Shown: positions 28,045 through 37,957, counted from the first letter of the stretch. The stretch: DNA of 64,000 bases from Carnobacterium maltaromaticum DSM 20342 (GCF_000744945.1 NZ_JQMX01000001.1:1116001-1180000), one strand, 5' to 3'. Made by a program: numbers and translations. The notes: generated by a model not told the origin, from the sequence alone.

Positions 28045-28840
28045 AATTATAAGTTTCATTTGTATTTTTGTAGATACTTTGTAAAGTGAGTATATCTTGA
28101 TTCATTTCATGAAAACGAGATTGATAGTGATGACGTTTTGTTTGTTGTAAGAAATTAATTAATGCATACCATTCAATTCGTTTGATTAATTCATCTGTCA
28201 CAACTACACCATAATTTTCTAACCACGCACGCCATTGTTTTTTCTCAACATATTGGCACAACAACATACTTAAATCTAATGCTGGATCAGCTAATACTGC
28301 CATATCCCAATCAACTAAATACAAGCGATTTTCATCAGAAAGCAACCAATTTTTACGATAAATGTCGCCATGGCAAACTCGTGGTTGAACAGACTCCATT
28401 GATTTAATTTCAGCTTTTAATTTAGCTAAAATTTCATTTAGCATCGGATGAATTTTCAAATCATGCGGCAGCTCCATTTGGTACGATTGAATTAACTTTT
28501 CTGGTGAAACTTCTTCACCACCAACTCTAGATAGCATTTTTCGCAATGTATCTGAGTGATGTATTTTATAGAGTAATTTAGCTACACTGGGTAGTGTCAT
28601 TTCTGAGCTTTTTAATGTCCGACCATTTAACCATTCTTGAGCAGTCAAAACATCCCCGTTCCCAATGCGCTTTGTCCATACAAGACGAGGGGTAATGCCT
28701 TCAACTGAAAGTGCAGCTAAAAAAGGAGAAGAATTCCGCTTCAAAAAAAGCTTTTCTTCAGCCTTGATCCCCATGTAAGCTTGACCTGTGTCTCCGCCTA
28801 CAGGAAGTAATTTCCATCCTGTATCAATCTCAAAATCCAT
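28043..28840 (-). CDS. ytmP: YtmP-like phosphotransferase (choline/aminoglycoside kinase fold)
   Basis: A 265-residue small-molecule kinase fold. Visible motifs are CHGDIYRKNWLL (Brenner-like catalytic Asp and Asn) and YLVDWDMAVLADP (metal-binding Asp). Homologues start MDFE, so I chose the ATG at 28840 rather than 28849. The substrate is unknown. The adjacent trmB matches Bacillus gene order. Confidence 0.85.
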   Translation of the reverse strand: MDFEIDTGWKLLPVGGDTGQAYMGIKAEEKLFLKRNSSPFLAALSVEGITPRLVWTKRIGNGDVLTAQEWLNGRTLKSSEMTLPSVAKLLYKIHHSDTLRKMLSRVGGEEVSPEKLIQSYQMELPHDLKIHPMLNEILAKLKAEIKSMESVQPRVCHGDIYRKNWLLSDENRLYLVDWDMAVLADPALDLSMLLCQYVEKKQWRAWLENYGVVVTDELIKRIEWYALINFLQQTKRHHYQSRFHEMNQDILTLQSIYKNTNETYN

Positions 28841-28849
28841 TGCAATCAT

Positions 28850-29187
28850 TCCCTGTTATATAGTTAGAAAAACTAAATGTTTATTTTTATTCTCTGCTGA
28901 TTAACTTTTTAAATAAGATTTTTCGTTTTAGTGTGACGAAAAACAAAACTTGTAGAGTCAAAAATGATAGACACCGATAAGATGTCTATCATCTATTCAC
29001 TCCCTATTTTAGGTTGCTTCACTGAATACGTCAAGCGTATATACGTTCGATTTGTAATTTTTTTTTTAAATGCTTTATTTAGTGTCTTTTTTTGCAAAAA
29101 GTTTTAAACTTTCATTCAGTTTTTCATTTTATTTTAACTAAAGAACTTATCTTGATAGGTTGCAATTTAATTCTAACAAGGCAATTT
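28850..29187. other. Intergenic stretch upstream of the kinase
   Basis: This 338-base stretch has no gene. It contains a terminator-like hairpin at 28964-28992, a CGTATATACG palindrome at 29035-29044, and AT-rich sequence that probably includes the promoter of the kinase transcript. Confidence 0.5.
28964..28992 (-). terminator. Terminator of the MFS transporter transcript
   Basis: ATGATAGACA and TGTCTATCAT form a perfect 10-bp stem with a 9-base loop, followed on the minus strand by TTTT. It is the first strong hairpin after the MFS stop at 29188. Confidence 0.75.
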
Positions 29188-30612
29188 TCAGTTTCTTAAC
29201 ACATCAACTTCAATATTTTTGCGTTTTTCACGGATTAAAAAGGTCAAAAGAAAACCTGCCAATGAAAATAAACCAACAACCATAAAGACAAACTGAAAAC
29301 CTTTTAGAGAAGCTAGAATTGGACTTCCTAAGGCAACTGCGCTTTGGCTATTAGAAACCATCGTCATAATAACAACAAAAAGCGCTGTCCCCATTGATCC
29401 AGATAATTGTCTTTGTGTGTTAAACATGGCAGAAGCATGAGCGGCCATATCTAGAGGGACTGCGTTAAATGCTCCAGTTTGAAGTGGCATTAAAGTTAAA
29501 GATATCCCTAAAGAACGAATTAGCTGGATACTAACAATTAATGTTACACTAGAATTCAAATCTAAAAAGCCAATACAAAAAGTCATAATTGTAATTAAAA
29601 ATAATCCAGTAATAGCTAGTTTTTTTCCACCGTATTTATCAAATAATCGCCCAGTTATTGGACTCATTACAGCAATCACAATCGAACCTGGTAATAAAAT
29701 CATCCCGGATTTCATCGGTGACCAACCGCGGATAGATTGAAAATAAATTGGAAATAAAATAATTCCTCCGTACATTCCAGCTAGTATAATAAATGAAATA
29801 ATCATATTTAAACGGAAACCGCGAATCTTAAAAACCTTAAAATTCAGTAATGGATGTTCTGAACGATTGCAACGAAGAACTAATAGAATCATGGAAACAA
29901 TCCCAACTAAAATAGCACCTAAAACATTGATACTAAGGAAATCATGAGAAGAGGCATTGCTAAATCCAAATAACAAACCGCCAAATCCAAGTGTTGAATA
30001 GATAACACTTAACCAATCTAGCTTAGGTTTTCCAACCTCACTGACATTTTTCAAAACAAAAAAGGCAATGATAATATCAATTAAAGCAAATGGTAAAATA
30101 AAATAAAACAACATGCTCCAATGGTAATTTTGGACAACCCAACCAGAAAATGTAGGGCCAATCGCTGGGGCGAAATTCATTCCTAAACCAATTAATCCCA
30201 TTGCTGCGCCTCTTTTTTCAATTGGAAACATGTACAAAATGACAATTGTTTGGAGCGGCAAAACAACTCCAGCCCCTACAGCTTGAACCATACGTCCTAT
30301 GATTAAAACCCAGTAAACATCTGCAGTTGCTGCTATAGCTGTTCCAATAAAAAAGGTAATCATCGCAAATAGATACAATTGCCTTGTTGTAAAACGCTCA
30401 ACTAAGTATGCTGTAATAGGGATCATAATACCGTTTATTAACATATAAGAAGTCGTCAACCATTGACCACTTGTTGCCGTGATTGAAAAATCATTCATAA
30501 TGCTAGGTAAGGCCGTGCTTAATAACGTTTGATTCAAAATTGTAACGAAGGTTCCCATAATAATAACACCGAGTATCGTTACTATGTGGGAATTTTGATA
30601 TTTTGTTTCCAT
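29188..30612 (-). CDS. MFS drug efflux transporter, DHA2 (14-segment) family
   Basis: A 474-residue multi-pass membrane protein of the EmrB/QacA/LmrB type. It exports drugs or other compounds using the proton gradient; the substrate is not known. Motif A-like GRMVQAVGAG and motif C-like GPTFSGWVVQ are present, and hydrophobic segments are spread over the whole length, consistent with 14 spans. AGGGGG precedes the ATG. It lies downstream of dat, separated by a terminator. Confidence 0.88.
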   Translation of the reverse strand: METKYQNSHIVTILGVIIMGTFVTILNQTLLSTALPSIMNDFSITATSGQWLTTSYMLINGIMIPITAYLVERFTTRQLYLFAMITFFIGTAIAATADVYWVLIIGRMVQAVGAGVVLPLQTIVILYMFPIEKRGAAMGLIGLGMNFAPAIGPTFSGWVVQNYHWSMLFYFILPFALIDIIIAFFVLKNVSEVGKPKLDWLSVIYSTLGFGGLLFGFSNASSHDFLSINVLGAILVGIVSMILLVLRCNRSEHPLLNFKVFKIRGFRLNMIISFIILAGMYGGIILFPIYFQSIRGWSPMKSGMILLPGSIVIAVMSPITGRLFDKYGGKKLAITGLFLITIMTFCIGFLDLNSSVTLIVSIQLIRSLGISLTLMPLQTGAFNAVPLDMAAHASAMFNTQRQLSGSMGTALFVVIMTMVSNSQSAVALGSPILASLKGFQFVFMVVGLFSLAGFLLTFLIREKRKNIEVDVLRN

Positions 30613-30646
30613 AAATTTTCCCCCTATATCTTTTGTAACTCACGTC

Positions 30647-30682
30647 AAAAGACGCTGGACCCCATAATGGGACAGCGTCTTC
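30647..30682 (-). terminator. dat terminator
   Basis: Minus-strand AAGACGCTG / CAGCGTCTT stem with an inner CCCATTATGGG hairpin and a TTTTG end, located between dat and the MFS gene. Confidence 0.8.
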
Positions 30683-30735
30683 ACAACTAAATAATCGTAT
30701 CATAAATTAATTCATTCAGCAATTATTTTGTTTTT

Positions 30736-31596
30736 TTAGCGAATTTTTCCACAAACTTCTTCCACTGCTGCTACATACAAATCCTGTAACTGCTTAACGA
30801 TTGGTCCACGTTTACCGTCGCCAACCTTCACTCCATCTATCTCTACAACAGGCATTGCCTCAATTGTCGTACTTGATGAGAACACTTCATCTGCCGCTTT
30901 TAGCTGCTCTAAAGTAAATGCTTCTTCTTTTACTGGGATACCCGCTTCTCTAGCGACCTTTAAAAGAACAATTTTTGTAATCCCTGCTAGAATTAAATTC
31001 CCATCAGGATGTGTATAAATGGTACCATCTTTAACTATCCACATATTTGTTGAAGAACCCTCTGTTACGATTCCATCACGATGTTGGATTGCTTCTTCAG
31101 CACCTTTTTTATGCGCTTCATGTTTTGCCATAATGTTTCCTAATAAACTGATTGATTTAATATCACAATGTAACCAACGACAGTCTGGTATCGTAATCAC
31201 AGGAATACCTGTGTCCATTTTAACTTGGTTTCTTGGCACTTTAGTTGCAGAAGCAGTAAATACCGCTGGCACCTTAGTTGGATCTGGGTAAGTATGGTCT
31301 CTAGGAATAGCGATTCCTCTTGTAACTTGGAAGTAAACATTGCCTGTTTCAATATCATTTGCAACTAACAGCTCATTTAATAATTCTTTTAACTTATTTT
31401 TAGTAAAAGGTAGAACGAGTTCAATTTTTTCTGCTCCCTTAAATAAACGGTCAATATGTTCATCTGCAGTGAAAAACACTCCATTGTAAGCACGGATTAC
31501 TTCGTATAAACCATCCCCAAATTGGTATCCACGATCTTCCATATCAATTTCCACGTCTGATCGTTCTACGATTTTATCATTCCAAATTACTTTCAT
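30736..31596 (-). CDS. dat: D-alanine aminotransferase
   Basis: A 286-residue fold-type IV PLP enzyme that interconverts D-Ala and D-Glu through pyruvate/2-oxoglutarate, supplying D-amino acids for peptidoglycan. The PLP lysine is expected in DIKSISLLGN (about residue 147), with a family Glu at EAFTLEQL and the phosphate-binding SSSTTIEAMPV near the C-terminus. It could be confused with branched-chain aminotransferase, but the start (DRGYQFGDGLYEVIR) and size fit Dat. GAGGGG precedes the start. Confidence 0.93.
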   Translation of the reverse strand: MKVIWNDKIVERSDVEIDMEDRGYQFGDGLYEVIRAYNGVFFTADEHIDRLFKGAEKIELVLPFTKNKLKELLNELLVANDIETGNVYFQVTRGIAIPRDHTYPDPTKVPAVFTASATKVPRNQVKMDTGIPVITIPDCRWLHCDIKSISLLGNIMAKHEAHKKGAEEAIQHRDGIVTEGSSTNMWIVKDGTIYTHPDGNLILAGITKIVLLKVAREAGIPVKEEAFTLEQLKAADEVFSSSTTIEAMPVVEIDGVKVGDGKRGPIVKQLQDLYVAAVEEVCGKIR

Positions 31597-31723
31597 TCTA
31601 AGCCCCTCATTTCTTAACCTCTAAATTTTTTATTTTTCTGTTGCTATCATATCAAAATTTTTTAAGTGGTGCACTATATTTATCTGAAAATTCTAAATCT
31701 ATAATAAATCTTAATCATTAAAA

Positions 31724-31761
31724 AAGTTAGGTTTTCTACTTTAGTGTAGAGAACCTAACTT
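31724..31761 (-). terminator. ecsAB terminator
   Basis: Minus-strand AAGTTAGGTT...AACCTAACTT stem followed by TTTT, 9 bases after the ecsB stop. Confidence 0.85.
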
Positions 31762-31769
31762 CATATGAA

Positions 31770-33002
31770 TTAATAAGCTCGTGATTTTTTCATTTTTTTA
31801 AGACGAATTGGCACATACACCTGAGTGAAAATAAATACAAAAGCCAAACAGCCAATAAAAATTAACAAACTTTCTGCAAGTGTCAGCGTGAATAAGCTCG
31901 TTATAAAGATAGCAATAGCCTGTCCACCTAACGCAACTGAAAATAATTTTTTAAGTGATTTACCTTTAGCTAACTCATTAACCGGATACAATCTAGTTAG
32001 AGCCATATTATCATAATGGAAATATAGAGGTAATAACTGGAAGCCTGTTAGATAAATAAATAAAATACTTAACAAAATCGCCATTATAAAACTATGACTG
32101 AAAATGATTAAAAGAACCACAATAACCGATAAACGCAGATATAATCCACTGTATTCCGTCCCTCTTAAAAATGTTCGCGCATATAAAAAACTAAATGTAT
32201 TTTGGTGAACGGGTTGAATTCGTTGCAATAACACATCTAAATAACGGCGACGTTTTACTTTTCCCTTTAATGAAGGAATATCAGTAAATAAATTAATAAA
32301 CTGATAGATACGATGCATCCTTTGTTCTTCATCTTGTACCATCATTTCCCATTGATAAATCGTCTCATTTTCTATTTTTTTGAAAATTGGTCCGCTAACA
32401 AATTGTAAAATAATCGCTAAACATGTCGCGAGAATTGGTGAAAAGAAGACTGCTAAAGCCACAATAAAAATAGCTATTCCTAATTTAATTAATTGCCATT
32501 TTAATCGTTCTTCTTTTCCACTTAGCTTTAAAGATAAAAGTTGAATATCTAAATCCCAATTTTTTAATAAAAGTAAAATTAAAGCAAAATAAGTCATATC
32601 AAAAAAATCAAACTCTGTTGTTGCAACTAAAAGTGGCATAACAAATGCCGTTAATAAAACAATTAAAAAAGTTGGCAATAATAAACTGTACGCTTTTGCT
32701 GCTTTTAAATAGCGAGGCAACTCTTTTTCTTTAGGTAGTAAAAAAACTGCATCAGGCGCCTCAATTAAGGTCGCTAATTTACCTATAAAAATAGAAGCCA
32801 CAAAAATAAGTAACGCAATCCAACGTCCCCAAATAAAACTGGAATCTAATGTTTTTAATAAATTTGAATACCCTAAACTTAATGCACCAAAAATAAAGAA
32901 ACAAACAATGACAAAATGATCATTTAACACATATTTTAAATAGCGGGCCATCTTCTTCTCGTGAAGCTTAAGTCTTTTTTTCCAAATTTCAAGCATCATC
33001 AT
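31770..33002 (-). CDS. ecsB: ABC transporter permease EcsB
   Basis: A 410-residue integral membrane protein with several hydrophobic segments (clusters near 30-75, 105-150, 175-215, 290-330 and 345-405). It is the membrane partner of EcsA. Loss of Ecs in Bacillus affects secretion, competence and intramembrane protease RasP. The gene overlaps ecsA by 14 bases, indicating coupled translation. Three consecutive ATG codons start the gene, so the exact start is uncertain by two residues. Confidence 0.92.
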   Translation of the reverse strand: MMMLEIWKKRLKLHEKKMARYLKYVLNDHFVIVCFFIFGALSLGYSNLLKTLDSSFIWGRWIALLIFVASIFIGKLATLIEAPDAVFLLPKEKELPRYLKAAKAYSLLLPTFLIVLLTAFVMPLLVATTEFDFFDMTYFALILLLLKNWDLDIQLLSLKLSGKEERLKWQLIKLGIAIFIVALAVFFSPILATCLAIILQFVSGPIFKKIENETIYQWEMMVQDEEQRMHRIYQFINLFTDIPSLKGKVKRRRYLDVLLQRIQPVHQNTFSFLYARTFLRGTEYSGLYLRLSVIVVLLIIFSHSFIMAILLSILFIYLTGFQLLPLYFHYDNMALTRLYPVNELAKGKSLKKLFSVALGGQAIAIFITSLFTLTLAESLLIFIGCLAFVFIFTQVYVPIRLKKMKKSRAY

Positions 33003-33738
33003 TTAATTGATCCTCTTCTTTAGTTAAATGAATATAAATTTCATCTAACGTTGCTTCTGGCATTTGGAAGCTTGCCCGTAAATCTTCCAAAGTACCTTGC
33101 GCTTTAATTTCGCCATTATGCAGTAGTACAAATCCATCACACTGACGCTCAGCCGTCGCTAAAATATGAGTAGACATCAAAATTGAAGCCCCTTGTTCTT
33201 TCATCTCATTCATCAATTCTAATAACGCATTAATTCCCAATGGATCTAATCCTAAAAAAGGTTCATCAATAATATACAAACTAGGCTCCACTAAAAATGC
33301 ACATAAAATCATGACTTTTTGTTTCATTCCTTTTGAAAAGTTAGCTGGAAACCAGTCTAGTTTATTGCTTAGACGAAAAGAGGTTAATAATTTTTCAGCA
33401 CGTTGAAAAGCAATATCTTGCGGCACATCGTAGGCCATTGCCGTTAGTTCAATATGTTCTTTTAACGTTAATTCTTCATATAAAACTGGAGTTTCCGGGA
33501 TAAAAGCAAATTTTTTGCGGTACCCTTCTGTATCTGCTGTCAATGTTAACTCATCAATTGTAATTGAGCCTTTTTGCGGGTTCATCAACCCTATAATATG
33601 TTTAATTGCTGTACTTTTACCAGCACCATTCAATCCAATTAACCCAATTAATTTTCCTTTTTCAACTTCAAAGGAGATATCTTTTAAAACAGGTACTTGA
33701 CTATAGCCTCCTGTTAAATTCGTTACTTTTAAACTCAT
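32989..33738 (-). CDS. ecsA: ABC transporter ATP-binding protein EcsA
   Basis: A 249-residue ABC ATPase with Walker A GLNGAGKST (residues 36-44), signature NFSKGMKQK, Walker B SLYIIDEPF and the H-loop STHIL. It powers EcsB. Synteny with hit, yhaH and prsA, which lie divergently next to it, matches Bacillus. Confidence 0.96.
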   Translation of the reverse strand: MSLKVTNLTGGYSQVPVLKDISFEVEKGKLIGLIGLNGAGKSTAIKHIIGLMNPQKGSITIDELTLTADTEGYRKKFAFIPETPVLYEELTLKEHIELTAMAYDVPQDIAFQRAEKLLTSFRLSNKLDWFPANFSKGMKQKVMILCAFLVEPSLYIIDEPFLGLDPLGINALLELMNEMKEQGASILMSTHILATAERQCDGFVLLHNGEIKAQGTLEDLRASFQMPEATLDEIYIHLTKEEDQLNDDA

Positions 33739-33975
33739 GGTGTTTTATGCCTCCTTAAATACATTTTATTTTAATAGTATAACATATGAAGTGAGAATGA
33801 CGAACTTGCTTTTATGCACATATTGGAAATGAAATAAACGAAAGCCATTTTGATTAAAAAGACAATTTTTAATGAATGCTTTTTTTCATTAGTTAGCGTT
33901 TCACTTTCAGGTCTTTTTATGATACATTTAACCTAGTCATTTCATTAATATAAACGAAAGTAGGTAAATTTAAAA
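33739..33975. promoter_or_regulatory. Divergent promoter region between ecsA and hit
   Basis: AT-rich 237 bases with the starts of both divergent genes. On the plus strand TATGATACAT near 33919-33928 could be an extended -10 element for hit. I could not resolve -35 boxes with confidence. Confidence 0.4.
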
Positions 33976-34404
33976 ATGGAAGAATGCATATTTTGTAAAA
34001 TTATTAACCGAGAAATTCCTAGCCATGTAGTTTATGAAGATGAGGATGTTCTAGCCTTCCTTGACATCACACAAGTCACCAAAGGTCATACACTTCTGAT
34101 TCCAAAACTTCATGTCTCAGATATTTTTGAATACAATCAAGAATTAGCAGCAACGATTTTTTCTCGTTTGCCAAAAGTTGCTCGAGCGATTGAAAAATCG
34201 GATCCAGCAATTAAAGGCTTAAACATTGTTAATAATAATCGTGAAGTTGCCTACCAAACTGTTTTCCATTCTCATGTACATTTAATTCCGCGTTATGATA
34301 CAAAAGATGACTTTTCTATGCGTTTTGGAAATCATATGGCCGATTATACACCTGATCAACTCAGTACTGTGGCACAATCAATTAAAAACGAATTGGAGGA
34401 TTAA
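33976..34404 (+). CDS. hit: HIT-family nucleotide hydrolase/transferase
   Basis: A 142-residue histidine-triad protein. The N-terminal CIFCKI start (zinc-type cysteines), the NREVAYQTVFHSHVHLIPR segment with the catalytic HxHxH triad, and length match the Hit protein next to ecs in Bacillus. Such proteins hydrolyse adenosine phosphoramidates or AMP esters. It is followed by a YtxH-domain gene two bases downstream. Confidence 0.95.
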   Translation: MEECIFCKIINREIPSHVVYEDEDVLAFLDITQVTKGHTLLIPKLHVSDIFEYNQELAATIFSRLPKVARAIEKSDPAIKGLNIVNNNREVAYQTVFHSHVHLIPRYDTKDDFSMRFGNHMADYTPDQLSTVAQSIKNELED

Positions 34405-34406
34405 TT

Positions 34407-34805
34407 ATGGGACACTCATTTTTAAAAGGATTATTTATAGGCTCAATTGTAGGTGGAATAACAGCTTTATTAACAACACCTCGCTCTGGAAAAGAAAATC
34501 GAGATATTCTATTAAGTTATGTCGATGATACCACCGTTCTAGTTGATGATGTTTCAACTAGTGTTAACGCCTTAAAAGATGCAATCCAAACACTAACCAC
34601 TGAAGGTTTAGAATTAGTTAATGAATTTTCCGAAGACATGACTGATACTGTGGAAGAATTTACCATGCAAAATCAGCCGCGTCTCCGCAGAATTGAAGAA
34701 AAAGCTCAAAAACTAACGACAGATTTGGAAGAAATTGCAGAGATATTTCCTGAAATGGCTGAAGAATCGAATCAAAATATCCAAGTACAAAATACTCCTT
34801 CTTAA
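34407..34805 (+). CDS. yhaH: YtxH-domain protein (YhaH-like)
   Basis: A 132-residue protein with an N-terminal hydrophobic Gly-rich segment (LKGLFIGSIVGGITALLTTP) followed by the YtxH signature RSGKENR, and a long amphipathic helical region. It is predicted membrane-associated, with a general stress-type role in homologues. Two bases after hit with a GGAGG, so the two are co-transcribed. Its location between hit and prsA matches yhaH. Confidence 0.88.
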   Translation: MGHSFLKGLFIGSIVGGITALLTTPRSGKENRDILLSYVDDTTVLVDDVSTSVNALKDAIQTLTTEGLELVNEFSEDMTDTVEEFTMQNQPRLRRIEEKAQKLTTDLEEIAEIFPEMAEESNQNIQVQNTPS

Positions 34806-34957
34806 TACTCAATATATACCTGTTTATCTTATTGCTAAAATATGATTTTTTTATGACTTTATAATGAAAAATTCTATTTTAGTAGTTATTTACATCTGTT
34901 TTGTGATATATTGTTTACGTGGATAAAATGTTTTAATAAAATAGAAATGGACGTGTT

Positions 34958-35860
34958 ATGATGAAAAAGTTTTTAGTATCATTTACAGTAGCAGCGGCAT
35001 TGTTAACAATGGCTGGTTGTTCTAACAGCGGTAAAACAGTAGCCTCTACTACTTCTGGGAAAATTACCCAAGAGCAATTATATGATAAGATGAAAGATCA
35101 ATACGGAACAACAGTTTTACAAACAATGCTTTTATCAAATGTATTAGAAGATCAATATGGTAGTAAAGTTGATAAAAAAGCTGTTGAAGCTGAGTACAAT
35201 ACACTTAAAGAACAATATGGCGATAGCTTTGAAGACGTATTGAAACAAAGTAATACAACTTCTAAAGCACTGAAAGAAAATATCCGTTCACAATTATTAA
35301 TGGATGCTGCAATTGCTGACAATTCTAAATTTACAGATGCTGACTACAAACGTGCATTTGAAACTTGGACTCCAAAAATGACAGCTCAACATATCTTAGT
35401 TGCTGACGAAGCAACTGCTAAAGATTTGATTGCTAAAATCAATGCTGGTGAAGATTTTGATAAATTAGCAAAAGAAAACTCAACAGATACTGCTACTAAA
35501 GAAGATGGCGGAAAATTACCTGAGTTTGACTATACAAGTTCTCTAGGAACTGAATTTGCAACAGCCGCTTCTAAATTGAAAGATGGCGAAGTAAGCAAAG
35601 AGCCAGTTCAAAGCCAAAGTGGTTACCACATCATTAAAATGGTTAAAAACCCTGGCAAAGGCAAATGGGAAGATCATAAAAAAGAGTTGAAAACAATTCT
35701 AGTTACTGAAATTAGAAATGATCAAGCTAAATTGACACCTATTTTAGCTAAAGTAATCAAAAAAGCAAACGTTCAAATTAAAGATGAAGACTTGAAAGAT
35801 GCTATGGCACCATTTACACAACCAGCAGCAACTTCTAGCTCTAGCGAATCTAAAAAATAA
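34958..35860 (+). CDS. prsA: Foldase lipoprotein PrsA, copy 1
   Basis: A 300-residue extracytoplasmic lipoprotein that folds exported proteins. The N-terminal signal ends in a lipobox-type MAGCSNS (Cys about residue 21). An N-terminal chaperone region is followed by a PpiC/parvulin domain (about 140-235, starting MTAQHILVADEATA) with the end SGYHIIKMVK. A serine-rich tail ends the protein. A second copy follows immediately, sharing the identical AQHILVADEATAKDLIAKI-like segment. Its own terminator follows. Confidence 0.95.
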   Translation: MMKKFLVSFTVAAALLTMAGCSNSGKTVASTTSGKITQEQLYDKMKDQYGTTVLQTMLLSNVLEDQYGSKVDKKAVEAEYNTLKEQYGDSFEDVLKQSNTTSKALKENIRSQLLMDAAIADNSKFTDADYKRAFETWTPKMTAQHILVADEATAKDLIAKINAGEDFDKLAKENSTDTATKEDGGKLPEFDYTSSLGTEFATAASKLKDGEVSKEPVQSQSGYHIIKMVKNPGKGKWEDHKKELKTILVTEIRNDQAKLTPILAKVIKKANVQIKDEDLKDAMAPFTQPAATSSSSESKK

Positions 35861-35872
35861 GAACACACTTAA

Positions 35873-35906
35873 GGAGGCTGGGACAAAAGTCCTCAGCCTC
35901 CTTTTA
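35873..35906 (+). terminator. Terminator between the two prsA genes
   Basis: AGGAGGCTGGGAC... pairs with GTCCTCAGCCTCCT, followed by TTTT. Confidence 0.85.
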
Positions 35907-35998
35907 TTATGACTAAAAAAAGAGAGATTTTAATCTTTCTCTAGATATGATATATTAATACTTATAAGTTCGATAAAAAAAGAAATGGATGTGTTTTA

Positions 35999-36910
35999 AT
36001 GAAAAAATTAATAACTGCTGGTGCGATTATTTTAACATCGTTAACTTTGGCAAGTTGTTCCACTAATAATGATGTAGCTACAACAAAAGCTGGAAATATT
36101 ACTAAAGAGGATTTATATGAAGCAATGAAAACCACTGCTGGCCCTTCTTCCCTACAACAGCTAATTATTTCTGATGTTTTAACAGAAAAGTTTGGCGATA
36201 AAGTAACAGATAAACAAGTAGATAAAGATTTTAACGCCCAAAAAGAACAGTATGGTGATCAATTTGCTGAGTTGCTTAAAAATTCAAACTATACAGAAGA
36301 AAGTTACAAAGAAGTTATCCGTATGAATTTACTCATTGAAGCAGCGGTTAAAGCAAATACTAAATTTACAGATGAAGACTACAAAACAGCTTGGGAAAGT
36401 TTCGTTCCTAAACTAACTGTTCAACATATTCTAGTAGCTGATGAAGCAACTGCTAAAGATTTAATTGCAAAAATTAATGCGGGGGAAGATTTTAGTACTC
36501 TTGCTAAAGAAAACTCTTTAGATACTGGATCAAAAGAAGATGGTGGAAAGTTACCTGAGTTTGACCACAACACTCCATACGATCCTTTGTTTATTGAAGC
36601 AGCTGCTAAACTAAAAGATGGTGAAGTGACACAAGAACCGGTTAACGGATCGAACGGCTACCATATTATCAAAATGATTAAAAACCCTGGTAAAGGTAAA
36701 ATGGAAGATCATAAAAAAGATTTAGAAACGACAATGATTAAAGCACGCTTAACGGATGATGCTTATGTTCAATCTATTCTTTCTAAAATTATGCAAGATG
36801 CAAAAATTGAAATCAAAGATAAAGATTTGAAAGGTGCTATGGATACTTTCTTAAAACAAGATGATTCTTCAAAAGAAAGTTCAAAAGCAACAGATTCTTC
36901 AAAAAAATAA
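35999..36910 (+). CDS. prsA: Foldase lipoprotein PrsA, copy 2
   Basis: A 303-residue paralogue of the preceding gene, with lipobox LASCSTN (Cys about residue 20), N-terminal chaperone region, parvulin domain (VQHILVADEATA ... GYHIIKMIK) and a lysine/serine-rich tail. Similarity over the whole length indicates tandem duplication. The upstream sequence has its own likely promoter (TTGATATATTAATA-like stretch near 35944-35958 is only a weak candidate). Paralogues elsewhere specialise in different client proteins; nothing here shows which. Confidence 0.95.
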   Translation: MKKLITAGAIILTSLTLASCSTNNDVATTKAGNITKEDLYEAMKTTAGPSSLQQLIISDVLTEKFGDKVTDKQVDKDFNAQKEQYGDQFAELLKNSNYTEESYKEVIRMNLLIEAAVKANTKFTDEDYKTAWESFVPKLTVQHILVADEATAKDLIAKINAGEDFSTLAKENSLDTGSKEDGGKLPEFDHNTPYDPLFIEAAAKLKDGEVTQEPVNGSNGYHIIKMIKNPGKGKMEDHKKDLETTMIKARLTDDAYVQSILSKIMQDAKIEIKDKDLKGAMDTFLKQDDSSKESSKATDSSKK

Positions 36911-36934
36911 TATCTAGCTAAATCTAACCAAAAA

Positions 36935-36974
36935 AAATTCCTTCTTAGCAAAATTAGCTAAGAAGGAATTTTTT
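36935..36974. terminator. Bidirectional terminator of prsA copy 2 and yhaM
   Basis: AAATTCCTTCTTAGC and GCTAAGAAGGAATTT form a perfect 15-bp stem with A- and T-runs at both ends between the convergent genes. Confidence 0.9.
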
Positions 36975-37957
36975 TATTCTAGTAATTCAAGTTGTTCTTC
37001 ACTCGTTACTTTAGTCATATTTGGTTTATAAAATGCACGATTGTCCATTCCAAATATTCGTTCAGTGAAGGTTCCGGGTTCTGTGCGATTAAGCGCAACA
37101 TTTAGCATGTTAATTGACGCATCAATATTATCAATTTGGTGCAATACTTCTGCTTCACGCAAACGTGGACGAACAGGTGAACCATATTCCAACTGACCAT
37201 GATGAGCTAAAATCATATGCTTCAATAAAATAATATCTTCTGATTTATCATCTATTTTCAACGCTAAACAAGCTTTTGTAATTTCTTCATCTACAATTAC
37301 AATATGGCCAATTAAATTACCTTCTAATGTGTATTCAGTTGACATTGCACCTGAAAGTTCCATTACTTTTCCTAAGTCATGCAGAATCACACCTGAGTAC
37401 AACAAAGGCTTATTGATTTCTGGATATTGCTCTGCAATAAATTTAGCTAAGCGCAACATTGAAATAGTATGGTATGACAAGCCACCCATATATGCATGAT
37501 GGTGCTTTTTAGCTGCCGGAAATTGGAAAAATTCTTTTTGATATTTAGTCATTAAATGACGAACAACACGATTCATATTCGCATTTGTAATTTCAAAAAT
37601 AGTTTGATTAATTTCTTCAACAATTTCTTCTTTTTTGATTGGCGCGCGTTCCATAAATAACTCTGGTGAATTGGGTTCATTATCATTTGCCAGTCTAATT
37701 TTAAATAATTTAACTTGAGGATTTCCTTGATAAAGTTCACGTTTACCTGATACACGTACCACTTTTCCAGCTAAAAATGCCTCAATATCAGAATCAGATG
37801 CATCCCAGTACTTTCCGTCTATTTGACCACTGACATCTTGAAAAGTAAAGGCGATAAATTTTTTCCCATTTTTGGCTACCCGTACATCTGCATTTTTTAC
37901 CAATAGAAATAAATCAAATGTATCATCTACATTGTAATCAAAAATCTTTTTATCCAT
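36974..37957 (-). CDS. yhaM: 3'-5' exoribonuclease YhaM
   Basis: A 327-residue nuclease that trims RNA (and DNA) 3' ends. An N-terminal OB-fold (to about residue 100) precedes an HD domain with HHHAYMGGLSYHTISM, HDLGK and ILAHHGQLEYGSP. I chose the ATG at 37957; the preceding TTG codon (37960) is also in frame. It is last in yheA-yhaO-yhaN-yhaM order on the minus strand, the same set as in Bacillus. Confidence 0.95.
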   Translation of the reverse strand: MDKKIFDYNVDDTFDLFLLVKNADVRVAKNGKKFIAFTFQDVSGQIDGKYWDASDSDIEAFLAGKVVRVSGKRELYQGNPQVKLFKIRLANDNEPNSPELFMERAPIKKEEIVEEINQTIFEITNANMNRVVRHLMTKYQKEFFQFPAAKKHHHAYMGGLSYHTISMLRLAKFIAEQYPEINKPLLYSGVILHDLGKVMELSGAMSTEYTLEGNLIGHIVIVDEEITKACLALKIDDKSEDIILLKHMILAHHGQLEYGSPVRPRLREAEVLHQIDNIDASINMLNVALNRTEPGTFTERIFGMDNRAFYKPNMTKVTSEEQLELLE

